From Paenibacillus urinalis (lineage in GTDB: Bacteria > Bacillota > Bacilli > Paenibacillales > Paenibacillaceae), in contig NZ_CP118108.1 of NCBI RefSeq assembly GCF_028747985.1, forward strand, positions 4,035,501 to 4,099,500: a stretch of DNA of 64,000 nt, in the 5' to 3' direction. Position numbers and translations under genes: made by a program. Below, one piece after another: positions 35,943 through 44,938 of this stretch (its first letter is position 1; the number at the start of each line of letters is the position of its first letter). The notes beneath the pieces were generated by a model. That model was not told where the DNA came from, did not search any database, and was given only the letters and a program-made list of their open reading frames with translations.

Positions 35943-37349
35943 TTAATTTATGCCGGATGGCGTTTTCGATCGAACCTCGAAGATAGCAAATTTTAAATAA
36001 TGCCCCTCTTCTACGCCCAAAATTTGAGGATGGTCTTTACCCGCAGCACGCCAATCTACAAGTCTTAATATTTTGCCTGCATCGGCAGCTGCATCCTGAA
36101 TCGTTTCAAGGAACAAATCGGGACGCATATGGTAGGAGCAGCTTGCTGTTACAAGATAGCCGCCTTCATTAACGAGCTTCATGCCATGCAGATTGATATC
36201 CTTGTAGCCCCGAACCGCGCCTTTGACTGCCCCTCTTGTCTTGGCAAAAGCAGGAGGGTCGAGGATGACTACATCAAAGGTACGTCCACCTCCTGCCGTC
36301 ATGGCAAGCGACGTATCTACCTTTTTGTCAGCTTTTGCCCTTGCAGCACGCTCCTCCAAACCTTTAACCTGATTTCTTAAATACTGAAAAGCGTCATCAA
36401 CTACAAATTCAACACGATCCTCAAAGCCATTCAGCTTCACGTTATCTCTGGCACTTTCAATCGCATGCTCCGAAATATCAAGACAGGTTACCCGCTTAGC
36501 TCCGAATTTGCAGGCATTCAGTGTAAAGCTGCCTGTATGCGAGAAGCATTCAAGCACATTTGCACCGTCCCAATAAGGGAAGGTTACGACTTTACCGCTC
36601 TTGTTGATTGGAGCGAGGGTCTTCACCCCATCTTGTTCTACCTCTTGAATTGTAATTCCACTTCTGCCACCCCAGCCTGTCATCAGCGGTTCAATGGCTG
36701 CGCGGTTCTCCCGTTGATCGAAGAAATAACCGGTCTTCTGTCCCTGCTCGATATCAACCTTTATCTTAAGTCCGTTCTCCGTAACGGTTACATGTCTTGG
36801 GCATTCTCCATAGAGCAGACCTTTGACCTGTTCAAGCCCCTCCAGCTCTCTTACACTGACATCGCTTCGCTCATAGATGCCCTTCGGCTGTACAACCTCG
36901 ACCAAAGCCTCGACGATCGCCTCACGGCACAGATCCATACCTAGAGTCAGGATCTGAACGACAAGCACGTCACCGAATCGATCCACCACAAGCCCGGGAA
37001 CATAATCTGCCTCTCCATAGATGAGACGATAAGCATCACCCCCGGTAACAAAGCGGTCACGATGCTGCAGCGCTTGATCAAATTTACGGACAAAGAAGGC
37101 CTTGTCCATCGTCGTGACCGGTTCATAGGAAACGACCCGTACAGTAATTTGGGATGCCGGATTATAATACCCTGTTGCCAAGTAACGGCCTTGATGATTC
37201 TTCACCTCAACCAATTGTCCTGGCTCCGCACTTGCCTCTACCGACTCAATTTCATTTTTGTAGATCCAGGGATGCCCCTGCTCTACTCTTTTTTTACGGC
37301 TCTTTGTAAGAATAACCGATGCCAAAATGCCTACAACTCCTTTTATCAT
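35943..37349 (-). CDS. Class I SAM-dependent rRNA methyltransferase, RlmI/YwbD type
   Basis: Two-domain RNA m5C methyltransferase of the RlmI family. The N-terminal PUA domain includes LTKSRKKRVEQGHPWIYKNE. A short EEHEA-type central domain follows, and then the Rossmann fold: VLECFSHTGSFTLNACKFGA (SAM motif I), RVTCLDIS, and the catalytic VVILDPPAFAKTRG. The family methylates C1962 of 23S rRNA in E. coli; the substrate here is inferred. The 469-residue length exceeds the usual 390-400 because of extra residues around GWGGRSGITIQEVEQDGVKT and RAARAKADKKVDTSLAMTAG. ATG at 37349 has GAGGGG at 7 bases; a TTG at 37325 (MASVILTK) is a fair alternative. Confidence 0.9.
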   Translation of the reverse strand: MIKGVVGILASVILTKSRKKRVEQGHPWIYKNEIESVEASAEPGQLVEVKNHQGRYLATGYYNPASQITVRVVSYEPVTTMDKAFFVRKFDQALQHRDRFVTGGDAYRLIYGEADYVPGLVVDRFGDVLVVQILTLGMDLCREAIVEALVEVVQPKGIYERSDVSVRELEGLEQVKGLLYGECPRHVTVTENGLKIKVDIEQGQKTGYFFDQRENRAAIEPLMTGWGGRSGITIQEVEQDGVKTLAPINKSGKVVTFPYWDGANVLECFSHTGSFTLNACKFGAKRVTCLDISEHAIESARDNVKLNGFEDRVEFVVDDAFQYLRNQVKGLEERAARAKADKKVDTSLAMTAGGGRTFDVVILDPPAFAKTRGAVKGAVRGYKDINLHGMKLVNEGGYLVTASCSYHMRPDLFLETIQDAAADAGKILRLVDWRAAGKDHPQILGVEEGHYLKFAIFEVRSKTPSGIN

Positions 37350-37454
37350 CAAGTAACCCCTCACTCACACAAGAAAGTCATGGTTGTCCTGCTACAAACA
37401 TAAGATGGACAGTAGACAAAGTCATGATTAGAGAGAAGGTGCCCTTGTAATATC

Positions 37455-38429
37455 ATGTTACATTCTATTGTGTTTCCTCTATTATATGGATTAACCATAT
37501 TCTTTCTAGGCATGAAGCTGATGGAGGCTTCACTCTATAAGCTCAGCGGCCCGCTACTATCAAGCTCGCTTGACCGGGCCACCGCAACTCCGTTAAAAGG
37601 CATGCTCTTCAGCACAGGAATAACCGCCCTGCTGCAGAGCAGCACAGCGGTCACCGTACTGACCATCGGCCTCGTAAATGCAAATTTGCTTGGATATGCT
37701 CGTACCCTCGGTATCATTCTGGGCAGCAATGTCGGGACTACGGTAACGACCGAGCTGCTCAGTCTAAAGATTGGCAAGTATGCATTACCCATGCTGCTCT
37801 TCTTCATTAGCTGCTGGATCATCTGTGTCATCCTCGGCGAATTAAAATCGGTCGTACACAGCCGGCATTCCCATGCCGTACATACAGCTGGATATATCAG
37901 TCTCGCTGGAGCCGGATTCTCCATGGTTATGCTCGGTATCGTCATGATGCAGCGAATCGGGCCCGCCCTAGAGCAAGGCGGGTTATTCCCATGGTTTGTC
38001 CAGCAGGCCAGCCACAGTGTATGGTGGGGAATGGCTGCTGGTGCATGCCTGACTGCGCTCGTGCACAGCAGTGCTGCCGTTATCGGCATGGCCATCGGCC
38101 TTGCTGCCACCGGCACCCTGCCTCCCGAGGTCGGAATTGCTATTGTACTCGGCTCCAATGTCGGCACCTGTGTTACCGCTTGGATGGCCGCCATAGGAGG
38201 CAGCAAGGCAGGTCAATTCGTAGCATGGTCCCACATTATTCTGAATGTTGCAGGAGCTCTGCTGTTCGCTCCTCTGATCTCACTACTCTACCAGGCAGCT
38301 GCCTTGTTCACGACTGAACCAGGCGCACAAATCGCACATGCGCAGACGATTTTTAATATTGTCTGTTCCTTACTGGCTCTCCCGTTATGCTACCTTAAGA
38401 TTTGGAAACGGCTGGAGCCTAAGTCCTAG
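37455..38429 (+). CDS. yqeW: Na/Pi cotransporter family protein (YqeW)
   Basis: Membrane protein of the NptA/PF02690 family, sodium-coupled phosphate (or another anion) transport. The internal duplication is clear: ALLQSSTAVTVLTIGLV and GSNVGTTVTTELL in the first half, LVHSSAAVIGMAIGLA and GSNVGTCVTAW in the second. About eight hydrophobic helices; no C-terminal PhoU-like domain, giving the short 324-residue form. It is on the plus strand, convergent with the Nudix gene (2-base gap) and divergent from the methyltransferase. In B. subtilis yqeW lies next to yqeV, as here. AGAAGGTG precedes the ATG at about 13 bases. Confidence 0.92.
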   Translation: MLHSIVFPLLYGLTIFFLGMKLMEASLYKLSGPLLSSSLDRATATPLKGMLFSTGITALLQSSTAVTVLTIGLVNANLLGYARTLGIILGSNVGTTVTTELLSLKIGKYALPMLLFFISCWIICVILGELKSVVHSRHSHAVHTAGYISLAGAGFSMVMLGIVMMQRIGPALEQGGLFPWFVQQASHSVWWGMAAGACLTALVHSSAAVIGMAIGLAATGTLPPEVGIAIVLGSNVGTCVTAWMAAIGGSKAGQFVAWSHIILNVAGALLFAPLISLLYQAAALFTTEPGAQIAHAQTIFNIVCSLLALPLCYLKIWKRLEPKS

Positions 38430-38431
38430 CG

Positions 38432-38863
38432 CTAAACCTGAATACCGAGCTGCCTCAGAGCTCTCTGCAGTATTCGATCATTGTTATCGTAGCCTTGATG
38501 CTGCTGTCTGCTCCATGCTTCAAGGGGAGCATACCATGCAACTGCTTTGATCTCCTCAATCTGTGCTCTGTGCTTCCCGCCCACAGCTTCAACCAGATAG
38601 TAATGCACTTCTTTATCTACTTTGCCGTGTACAGCATGATGATAGGTATATTTTATAATGTCCACAGGTGCAACGATTCTTCCCTTAAGTCCTGTTTCCT
38701 CTTCAATTTCACGAAGCGCCGTTTGTTCAACCGTTTCACCCGGCTCCATCTTGCCTTTTGGAAGAGATATTCTAGCATAGCGGTCCGTAATAAGCTGAAT
38801 CTGAAGCTCATCACCCATATGCCGGAATACGACGCCGCCGGCGGAAATCTCTTTTCTTGCCAT
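38432..38863 (-). CDS. Nudix hydrolase
   Basis: Hydrolase of nucleoside diphosphates linked to another moiety. The Nudix box is complete at about residues 38-60: Gly, five residues, Glu, then REIEEETGL with the catalytic REUxEExGU pattern. The N terminus AGGVVFR and the preceding LPKGKMEPGE are typical. From the ATG at 38863 (GGAGAGGAG about 10 bases upstream) the protein has 143 residues; a frame that opens 62 codons earlier adds unrelated residues and overlaps mtaB. Specific substrate unknown. It follows mtaB and may share its transcript. Confidence 0.9.
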   Translation of the reverse strand: MARKEISAGGVVFRHMGDELQIQLITDRYARISLPKGKMEPGETVEQTALREIEEETGLKGRIVAPVDIIKYTYHHAVHGKVDKEVHYYLVEAVGGKHRAQIEEIKAVAWYAPLEAWSRQQHQGYDNNDRILQRALRQLGIQV

Positions 38864-38993
38864 CTGAAACTTAGCTCCTCTCCTTGAACAACAAGGATTC
38901 CGAATTCTTTCCTCAGGGAACCTCATCCAATAGCCCTTCAAAAGAAAACGAAATCCTTGTTCGTCTCCGTGATCCAATGCTGTCCGTATTAAC

Positions 38994-40334
38994 TTAGAGG
39001 GCTGCTTTTTGTGGCCCATTTTCCATAACCCGAACAAGCTGACCTTCACTTGAATGAAGTCCGGCCTTCGTCATCTTCACACGGCACACCTCACCAACGA
39101 GATGATCGGCACCTTCAAATTCAAGCTGGATATAGTTATCGCTATACCCATGAAGATGACCTTCTGCCAGGTCTCCTCTTCCTTCCGGTATAACCTCCAG
39201 CACTTGTCCAACAAATTTCTCAGCATAGCTGAGCTTCATTTGATCTGACAACGCCAAGAGCTCTGTTACACGCTCGTTCTTCACTTGATCATCGACCTGA
39301 TCCTCCATGCGTGCTGCGGGAGTCCCTGTCCGCTTGGAGTAAGGGAAGACATGCATTTCCGAGAAATTAATGGCCTTCATAAGGTCATAGCCGTTACGAT
39401 ACATCTCATGAGTCTCTCCAGGGAAGCCGACGATCACATCGGTTGTAATGGCCACATCCGGCATCGCTTGACGAATCAGCCCCATTTTATTATAGAACTG
39501 CTCAGTCGTATACTTGCGGCGCATACGCTTAAGAACTGCATCGTCTCCCGCTTGAAGCGGGATATGGAAGTGACGGCACATCTTCGAGGAACGGTTCAAC
39601 ACATCCAGCATCCGCTCATCAATTTGGCTGGCTTCGATGGAGCTGATGCGGATTCTCTCCAGCCCATCCACTTTATCCAGATCCCACAGAAGACTCGACA
39701 AATCATAGTTATCCAGATCATCACCGTAGCCGCCGGTATGAATTCCTGTCAGGACAATCTCCTTGTACCCTGCTTCTACCAGCTGATGCGCCTGCGTAAT
39801 AATGCTTCTTGAATCCCGGCTGCGAGACAGTCCGCGCGCCCATGGAATGATGCAGAAGGTACAGAAATTGTTGCACCCGTCCTGGATTTTAAGAAAAGCA
39901 CGCGTGCGATCGGCAAAATCGGGTACGTCCATCTCTTCAAATACACGGTTCTTCATAATATTTCGTACTGCATTTACCGGCTCGCGTGTTTCTTTGATCT
40001 GATTGACAAAAGGAATGATTTTGTCCCGATCCTGATTACCTACAACGAGATCGACACCAGGAATGTCCATAATCTCTGCCGGTGAAGTCTGTGCATAGCA
40101 GCCTGTTACTGCCACGATCGCATCCGGATTCTTGCGAACCGCACGCCGTATAATTTGACGACTCTTCTTGTCTCCCGTATTGGTAACGGTACAGGTGTTG
40201 ATCAGGTACACATCAGCCGTCTGTGAATCAAAGTCCACCTGCTCATATCCTTGTTCTTTAAATTGCTGCCAAATGGCTTCAGTATCGTAGAAGTTTACTT
40301 TACATCCCAAGGTGTAAAACGCCACGGATGGCAT
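38994..40334 (-). CDS. mtaB: tRNA t6A37 methylthiotransferase MtaB
   Basis: Radical SAM enzyme that turns t6A37 into ms2t6A37 in ANN-decoding tRNAs. The UPF0004 domain with its [4Fe-4S] Cys residues (TLGCKVNFYDTEA, INTCTVTN, VTGCYAQ) is at the N terminus. The radical SAM triad CNNFCTFC lies near residue 150, and a C-terminal TRAM domain recognises the RNA. Orthologue of B. subtilis YqeV; 446 residues. GGAGGAATG at 9 bases. The gene is 2 bases from rsmE, whose last codons form its ribosome binding site. Confidence 0.95.
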   Translation of the reverse strand: MPSVAFYTLGCKVNFYDTEAIWQQFKEQGYEQVDFDSQTADVYLINTCTVTNTGDKKSRQIIRRAVRKNPDAIVAVTGCYAQTSPAEIMDIPGVDLVVGNQDRDKIIPFVNQIKETREPVNAVRNIMKNRVFEEMDVPDFADRTRAFLKIQDGCNNFCTFCIIPWARGLSRSRDSRSIITQAHQLVEAGYKEIVLTGIHTGGYGDDLDNYDLSSLLWDLDKVDGLERIRISSIEASQIDERMLDVLNRSSKMCRHFHIPLQAGDDAVLKRMRRKYTTEQFYNKMGLIRQAMPDVAITTDVIVGFPGETHEMYRNGYDLMKAINFSEMHVFPYSKRTGTPAARMEDQVDDQVKNERVTELLALSDQMKLSYAEKFVGQVLEVIPEGRGDLAEGHLHGYSDNYIQLEFEGADHLVGEVCRVKMTKAGLHSSEGQLVRVMENGPQKAAL

Positions 40335-40336
40335 AA

Positions 40337-41101
40337 TTACATTCCTCCCATTTCATCAGTTTCATATAAAATACAAGTCAAAGCGACCATGCCTGCTGTT
40401 TCGGCACGAAGAATACGTTTGCCAAGACCGACGGATCTCGCTCCTGCGGTCTCTGCCGCCTGTACCTCCCCTGTCGTAAATCCACCTTCCGGACCCACAA
40501 CAACAAGTACAGAGGCACTCTCATCCGCAGACAATCCGGCTGCTAACGGCTTAATTACATCTCTCAGCTGCAAGCCGTCTTCTTTCTCATAGCAATAGCA
40601 GACGAGATCATAGCTGTCAAAAGAAGCAAGCAGCTCTTTCCACGACCTCGATTCGTATACGGCCGGGATGCGATTGCGGTGGCTCTGTTCAGCCGCTTCC
40701 TTCGCTATTTTGCGCCAGCGCTCCAGGCGTTTCCCTTCTTTTTTAGCGTCGTATTGGACGATGGTCCGTTCGGATAAGAAAGGGATAAAACTGACTGCAC
40801 CGATTTCCGTACATTTTTGAATAACGAGCTCCATCTTGTCGCCCTTCGGCAAGCTTTGTGCAATGGTGACTGATACTCGCGGTTCGTGGTCCATAGGGAG
40901 CCACTCCACGACCTCTGCCTGCACCTCTGAAGCCTCTATGTGTGTGATCTGGACCATAGCTTCACGGGAAACTCCGTCACTCACAATGAGCTTGTCCCCG
41001 GCTTTGCCCCGCATCACCTTGGTAATATGACGGGCATCATCTCCCTGAATGGTGACTGTCTGTCCGTCGAATTGATCCTGTTCAATAAAATAACGCTGCA
41101 T
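40337..41101 (-). CDS. rsmE: 16S rRNA (uracil(1498)-N3)-methyltransferase RsmE
   Basis: SPOUT-class methyltransferase for m3U1498 in the decoding centre of 16S rRNA. An N-terminal PUA-like domain (MQRYFIEQDQFDGQTVTI, DDARHITKVMR) is followed by the trefoil-knot SAM domain with VVVGPEGGFTTGEV and LGKRILRAETA near the C terminus. 254 residues, normal. Matches YqeU in B. subtilis and lies in the conserved prmA-rsmE-mtaB order, although an M50 protease gene is inserted between prmA and rsmE here. Confidence 0.96.
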   Translation of the reverse strand: MQRYFIEQDQFDGQTVTIQGDDARHITKVMRGKAGDKLIVSDGVSREAMVQITHIEASEVQAEVVEWLPMDHEPRVSVTIAQSLPKGDKMELVIQKCTEIGAVSFIPFLSERTIVQYDAKKEGKRLERWRKIAKEAAEQSHRNRIPAVYESRSWKELLASFDSYDLVCYCYEKEDGLQLRDVIKPLAAGLSADESASVLVVVGPEGGFTTGEVQAAETAGARSVGLGKRILRAETAGMVALTCILYETDEMGGM

Positions 41102-41190
41102 GGATCGTTAGGCCCCCTGCTTAACCAACTATCATTCTCAAAAACTAGAAAATAACCACATAACATCTTACAACTTTTTATCGTCGCTGA

Positions 41191-41868
41191 CTACCCGCCA
41201 AACAAGGTCATCACCATCTGGGCTATACCTGTATACCAGCTCATCGACAATTCATATAGAGGCGTTATGGTCCATCGGTTCAGCGGCGTAATGACGATAA
41301 TGAGAAATATAAGAATTGACCATTGCTCCAGCGACTGCAGCTTGATTCGAATACGTGTCGGCACAAGCTCCTCTACAATTCGATATCCGTCGAGTGGTGG
41401 CAAAGGTACGAGATTAAAGAAAAATAAGAAAAAGTTCGTTACGTTAAAAATAGAAAAGAAGGTCGAGATGGCAAACACTAAACGCTGATTCTCAATGGAA
41501 TCCATGACTCCGAACTGGATCAAGAGCGCATAAATAATGGTACCGATCACGGCAAGCAGCAAATTGCTCACGGGCCCTGCCGCAGAGACGACCACACTCA
41601 TCATCCGTCTTCGGTCAAAATTATCCCGGTTCACCGGAATCGGCCTTGCCCAGCCGAAGCCGGCGATTACAAGCAGCAGCAAGCCGAAGAAATCGAAATG
41701 CACCGCCGGATTCAAGGTCATTCTCCCCAGCATTTTCGCTGTAGGATCACCGAATTTATTGGCAAAGTAAGCATGAGCAAATTCATGCACCGTAAACGCA
41801 ATAAGAATCGTCAGAATAAAAAAGGGCAGCTGTTCTAGCGGATAAAAGAAAAACTGATCCATACTCAT
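41191..41868 (-). CDS. Site-2 protease family zinc metallopeptidase (M50B)
   Basis: Polytopic membrane protein with the intramembrane zinc site of M50 peptidases: His28-Glu29-Phe-Ala-His32 in TVHEFAHAYFANKFGD and a downstream LVPLPPLDGYRI with the third ligand Asp. Four to six membrane helices; no PDZ domain, so it belongs to the small YwhC/YdgA-like group rather than RseP. Natural substrates are not known. The start lies 3 bases past the prmA stop, and its ribosome binding site overlaps the end of prmA, so the two are cotranscribed. This gene is not present at this site in B. subtilis. Confidence 0.9.
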   Translation of the reverse strand: MSMDQFFFYPLEQLPFFILTILIAFTVHEFAHAYFANKFGDPTAKMLGRMTLNPAVHFDFFGLLLLVIAGFGWARPIPVNRDNFDRRRMMSVVVSAAGPVSNLLLAVIGTIIYALLIQFGVMDSIENQRLVFAISTFFSIFNVTNFFLFFFNLVPLPPLDGYRIVEELVPTRIRIKLQSLEQWSILIFLIIVITPLNRWTITPLYELSMSWYTGIAQMVMTLFGG

Positions 41869-41871
41869 CCC

Positions 41872-42834
41872 TTATTTCCTCGAAACAATCGCTAGCCAGT
41901 CTTCGTCGCGCTGAATATCAATAATCTCAAAGTCTGCTTCCCGCAGTGCGGTAAGAACAGCTTCTTCTTTGTTCTTCCAGATGCCTGAAGCAATATACAG
42001 GCCGCCCGGCTGAAGCGCTTCGTAAACATCATTAATGAAGAGAAGGATAACCTCTGCCAAGATATTCGCGACAACGATATGAACAGGTAATGTAACACCA
42101 AGGGAACCATCCTGCTTGTTCAAAATGGACAGAAGGTCACTCTCGTATACCGTAATGTGATCAGATAGACCATTTAGAGCACTATTCTCTCTCGCGCTAG
42201 ACACCGCCACAGGATCGAGATCAAGTGCAAGCACGTGCTTCGCCCCCAGCTTCATGGCGCCGATGGCCAGAATACCCGAGCCTGTTCCTACATCAATGAT
42301 CTCTTCTCCGCCTTGCACATATTTTTCCAGTGTACGAAGGCATAGAGAGGTGGTAGGATGCGTTCCAGTACCAAATGCCATCCCAGGGTCAATTTCAATT
42401 AATTTCTCCGCAGCGCTTTCGGGCGTATACTCTTCCCAGGACGGTTTGATCGTAAGCGTCTCAGATACTCTAAGCGGTTTAAAATACTGCTTCCACGCTG
42501 TAGCCCAGCTCTCTTCATCCACTTGCTTCACGGTAATCTCAGCCTTGCCTGCATCAATTCCATAATCCGCAAGCTCTTTGATTCTCGGCTCAATCTCAGC
42601 AATCACGGCATTCATATCCGTCGTATCGGCAAAATACCCTTGGATAATGGCTTCGCCCTTGGGAATATCATTTAGAGGGTATTCATACCATTCCCCATAC
42701 TTTGTCGTTCTGATCTTGTCCAGCGTGCCTGATTCTTCAATGGCTACTCCGCCTGCACCTGCTTCATGCAAGAAGTTCGAGATCATCTCCTGCGCTATTT
42801 CCGTTGTATGTATTGTTATTTCATTCCATATCAT
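41872..42834 (-). CDS. prmA: Ribosomal protein L11 methyltransferase PrmA
   Basis: Trimethylates lysines and the N terminus of ribosomal protein L11. The N-terminal substrate-binding domain (MIWNEITIHTTEIAQEMIS, then HEAGAGGVAIEESG) is followed by the Rossmann domain with IIDVGTGSGILAIGAMKLG, DLDPVAVSSA and VANILAEVIL. Length 320 is typical for the Firmicute enzyme. It lies downstream of dnaJ as in B. subtilis (yqeT), but separated by two small unknown genes and a terminator. Confidence 0.96.
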   Translation of the reverse strand: MIWNEITIHTTEIAQEMISNFLHEAGAGGVAIEESGTLDKIRTTKYGEWYEYPLNDIPKGEAIIQGYFADTTDMNAVIAEIEPRIKELADYGIDAGKAEITVKQVDEESWATAWKQYFKPLRVSETLTIKPSWEEYTPESAAEKLIEIDPGMAFGTGTHPTTSLCLRTLEKYVQGGEEIIDVGTGSGILAIGAMKLGAKHVLALDLDPVAVSSARENSALNGLSDHITVYESDLLSILNKQDGSLGVTLPVHIVVANILAEVILLFINDVYEALQPGGLYIASGIWKNKEEAVLTALREADFEIIDIQRDEDWLAIVSRK

Positions 42835-42984
42835 AATTTGCTGCTTCCTCCCCTGTATTCATACCCTCTATTGTACTATACAAACAATAGCGAGCACAAA
42901 GAACGAGAGTACACTCATCCTTATTTCTCCACAGTTATTTCCATTTTCCAACGAAAATATAGTGCTCCTCTGCGCAAAAGCACA

Positions 42985-43025
42985 CAAAAAAGCATCGGAG
43001 CTCTCTACCCGAGACTCCGATGCTT
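42985..43025 (-). terminator. Terminator after the 43033-43224 gene
   Basis: Stem AGCATCGGAG / CTCCGATGCT with an inner CTCTC-type pairing, then TTTTTTG on the minus strand. Directly after the stop of the small gene; it isolates prmA, which therefore needs its own promoter in 42840-42980. Confidence 0.9.
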
Positions 43026-43032
43026 TCATGCA

Positions 43033-43224
43033 TTATTCATATCTGTAATCGTCCAGCTTTTTTGTCTGCCGCTGATCTGCCGCCTCACTGCGGCGAAGAG
43101 CTTCTATATCCTCTTGATCGGCCTCTGCACTACTGAATTCAACATCCTCATTCTTTGCGGAAGCAAGCTCACTGATCTTCTCGGATTTTTTTAACACTCT
43201 ATCTTTTCTGCGATTAGAAGACAT
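43033..43224 (-). CDS. Small charged protein, possible YfhD family
   Basis: 63 residues, highly hydrophilic: basic start (MSSNRRKDRVLKKSEKISEL), acidic middle with DVEFSSAEADQEDIEALRRS, and a KKLDDYRYE end. The xDVEFSxExADxEDxEAxxRxxEAD pattern resembles my memory of the YfhD family of small Bacillales proteins, whose function is unknown; this is a tentative match. GGAGG at 9 bases from the ATG and a strong terminator directly behind it support a real gene. Upstream neighbour is another small unknown protein (26 bases away). Confidence 0.7.
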   Translation of the reverse strand: MSSNRRKDRVLKKSEKISELASAKNEDVEFSSAEADQEDIEALRRSEAADQRQTKKLDDYRYE

Positions 43225-43250
43225 TTCTTTATTCCTCCTTAATTACTGAA

Positions 43251-43613
43251 TTAAATAAGACCACCGTATTCCTCAATAATTCGCAGCGCCTCATGATGCA
43301 CGGATTCATCTACAACGACAGTGAGCAGAATGTCCTTGCCTGTCGGACCACCTGCACCTCCATCACTCATACCGCTGGCCGATGGGTCTGCAGCAGCCAG
43401 TATTCCGGAAGATGCACTTGTAAAGGAGCCGTGCAGTGTCGCAGAGGACAAACTGTCCATTGCACTGTTTAATATGGGCTCATTGCTTCCTTCGCCTGGA
43501 TAGCGGCTGAAACGATCAATTGACATACTCTCCAGCTTCAAGCTGCTCAGCTTGGCTGCAACCTGCTGTGCCTGCTCCGGGGTATTGAAATATGCAAGAA
43601 TGTTTTTATCCAT
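43251..43613 (-). CDS. Unknown protein with split ferredoxin-like pattern
   Basis: 120 residues; no family recognised. The ends look like one small alpha/beta domain: strand NILAYFN, helix TPEQAQQVAAKLSSL, strand SMSIDRF at the N terminus, and strand DILLTVVVDE plus helix VHHEALRIIEEYGG at the C terminus. Between them sits about 50 residues of Ser/Ala/Gly-rich low complexity. The pattern recalls the YflT/general-stress type of small proteins, but I cannot assign it. AAAGGCGG lies 9 bases before the ATG. Likely cotranscribed with the 43033 gene and separated from dnaJ by a terminator. Confidence 0.72.
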   Translation of the reverse strand: MDKNILAYFNTPEQAQQVAAKLSSLKLESMSIDRFSRYPGEGSNEPILNSAMDSLSSATLHGSFTSASSGILAAADPSASGMSDGGAGGPTGKDILLTVVVDESVHHEALRIIEEYGGLI

Positions 43614-43730
43614 AAGAAAACACCGCCTTTAGTCACTTCACATTAAATGAAATCGCCGCAGCTCGAAGCTGATGTTCGAGCCATAATATAGAGTGCCGCA
43701 AATGGATGAGAGCTATACAGAAGACAACGC

Positions 43731-43768
43731 AAAAAAAAGGACTGCCCATGAACCATGGACAATCCTTC
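43731..43768 (-). terminator. Terminator after dnaJ
   Basis: Near-perfect stem AAGGATTGTCCATG / CATGGGCAGTCCTT followed by TTTTTT on the minus strand, 10 bases past the dnaJ stop. It closes the hrcA-grpE-dnaK-dnaJ operon. Confidence 0.9.
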
Positions 43769-43777
43769 TTGCTTATA

Positions 43778-44899
43778 TCAGTCACCTCTAAAAGCACGTT
43801 TAACCCGATCAAAGAATGATTGCTCGTGCTCATCCATCTGTTCTCCGCCGAGCGCAGCAAACTCCCGAAGCAGATCCTTCTGCTCATCGTTTAATTTGGT
43901 CGGTGTAACGACGACCACTTTAACATGCTGGTCTCCCTGACCAGTGCCTCTTAAATGCGGAACTCCCTTGCCCTTCAGACGGAAATAGGTTCCTGTCTGG
44001 GTACCTGCCGGGATTTTAAGCTTTACTTTCTCGCGAAGCGTCGGGATCTCAATCTCATCACCAAGTGCTGCTTGTGCAAAAGTAAGCGGTACTTCACAAT
44101 AAATGTCATTGCCTTCCCGGTCAAAGAAATCATGCGATTTCACACGGATAACAATGAACAAGTCCCCTGCTGGTCCTCCGCGGAGTCCGCCTTCGCCTTC
44201 ACCGCTCATACGCAGCTGTGCACCATCATCCACTCCTGCCGGAATCCGGACATTGATCTTACGCTGTTTACGAACTTTGCCGCTGCCTTGACAAGTTCTG
44301 CACTTATCCTTAATCGTCTTGCCTGAACCACCGCAGTTGGAGCAGGCACGACGGTTAACCATACGGCCAAACGGGGTATTCTGCACCACTTCTTCCTGAC
44401 CGCTGCCACGGCAGACAGTACAGGTTTCCGGATGAGTTCCTGGTTTCGCTCCTGAACCATGGCAAGTATCACAGCTCTCTGTGCGTGGAATGGTGATATC
44501 CGTCTCTTTGCCGAATACCGCTTCCTTGAATTCAATGGTCATCGTATATTGAAGGTCATTCCCCCGCTGCGGAGCATTGGGATCACGCCGACCTCCGCCA
44601 CCGCCGAAGAACATATCGAAAATGTCGCCGAAGCCGCCGAAATCCTGACCGCCAAAGCCGCCGCCCATTCCTTGGTTCGGATCCACATGACCATATTGAT
44701 CGTAGCGGGCACGCTTCTGCCCATCACTCAGAACGTCATATGCCTCTTTAACCTCTTTGAACTTGGCTTCCGCATCTGCTTCCTTGTTGACGTCCGGATG
44801 ATATTGCCGCGCAAGCTTACGGTAAGCCTTCTTGATCTCATCTTCGCCGGCACTTTTGCCAACACCAAGCACCTCATAATAATCGCGCTTATCTGCCAC
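43778..44899 (-). CDS. dnaJ: Chaperone DnaJ
   Basis: Hsp40 co-chaperone that delivers unfolded proteins to DnaK and stimulates its ATPase. J domain at residues 1-70 with the HPD motif (YHPDVNK), a Gly/Phe-rich stretch ([20 protein letters not shown]), four CxxCxGxG zinc repeats from about 145 to 210 ([32 protein letters not shown]), then the substrate-binding beta domains. 373 residues, normal. The start is a GTG (GGGGGTGG upstream). About 150 bases after dnaK, with a large inverted repeat in the gap. Confidence 0.98.
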   Translation of the reverse strand: MADKRDYYEVLGVGKSAGEDEIKKAYRKLARQYHPDVNKEADAEAKFKEVKEAYDVLSDGQKRARYDQYGHVDPNQGMGGGFGGQDFGGFGDIFDMFFGGGGGRRDPNAPQRGNDLQYTMTIEFKEAVFGKETDITIPRTESCDTCHGSGAKPGTHPETCTVCRGSGQEEVVQNTPFGRMVNRRACSNCGGSGKTIKDKCRTCQGSGKVRKQRKINVRIPAGVDDGAQLRMSGEGEGGLRGGPAGDLFIVIRVKSHDFFDREGNDIYCEVPLTFAQAALGDEIEIPTLREKVKLKIPAGTQTGTYFRLKGKGVPHLRGTGQGDQHVKVVVVTPTKLNDEQKDLLREFAALGGEQMDEHEQSFFDRVKRAFRGD

Positions 44900-44938
44900 T
44901 CTTCCACCCCCATAACTTTATAACAATACCGCATATAC

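Noticed and set aside
37535..38206. 223-codon minus-strand frame opposite yqeW
   Set aside because: Antisense shadow; the plus-strand frame shows two clear Na/Pi transporter repeats.
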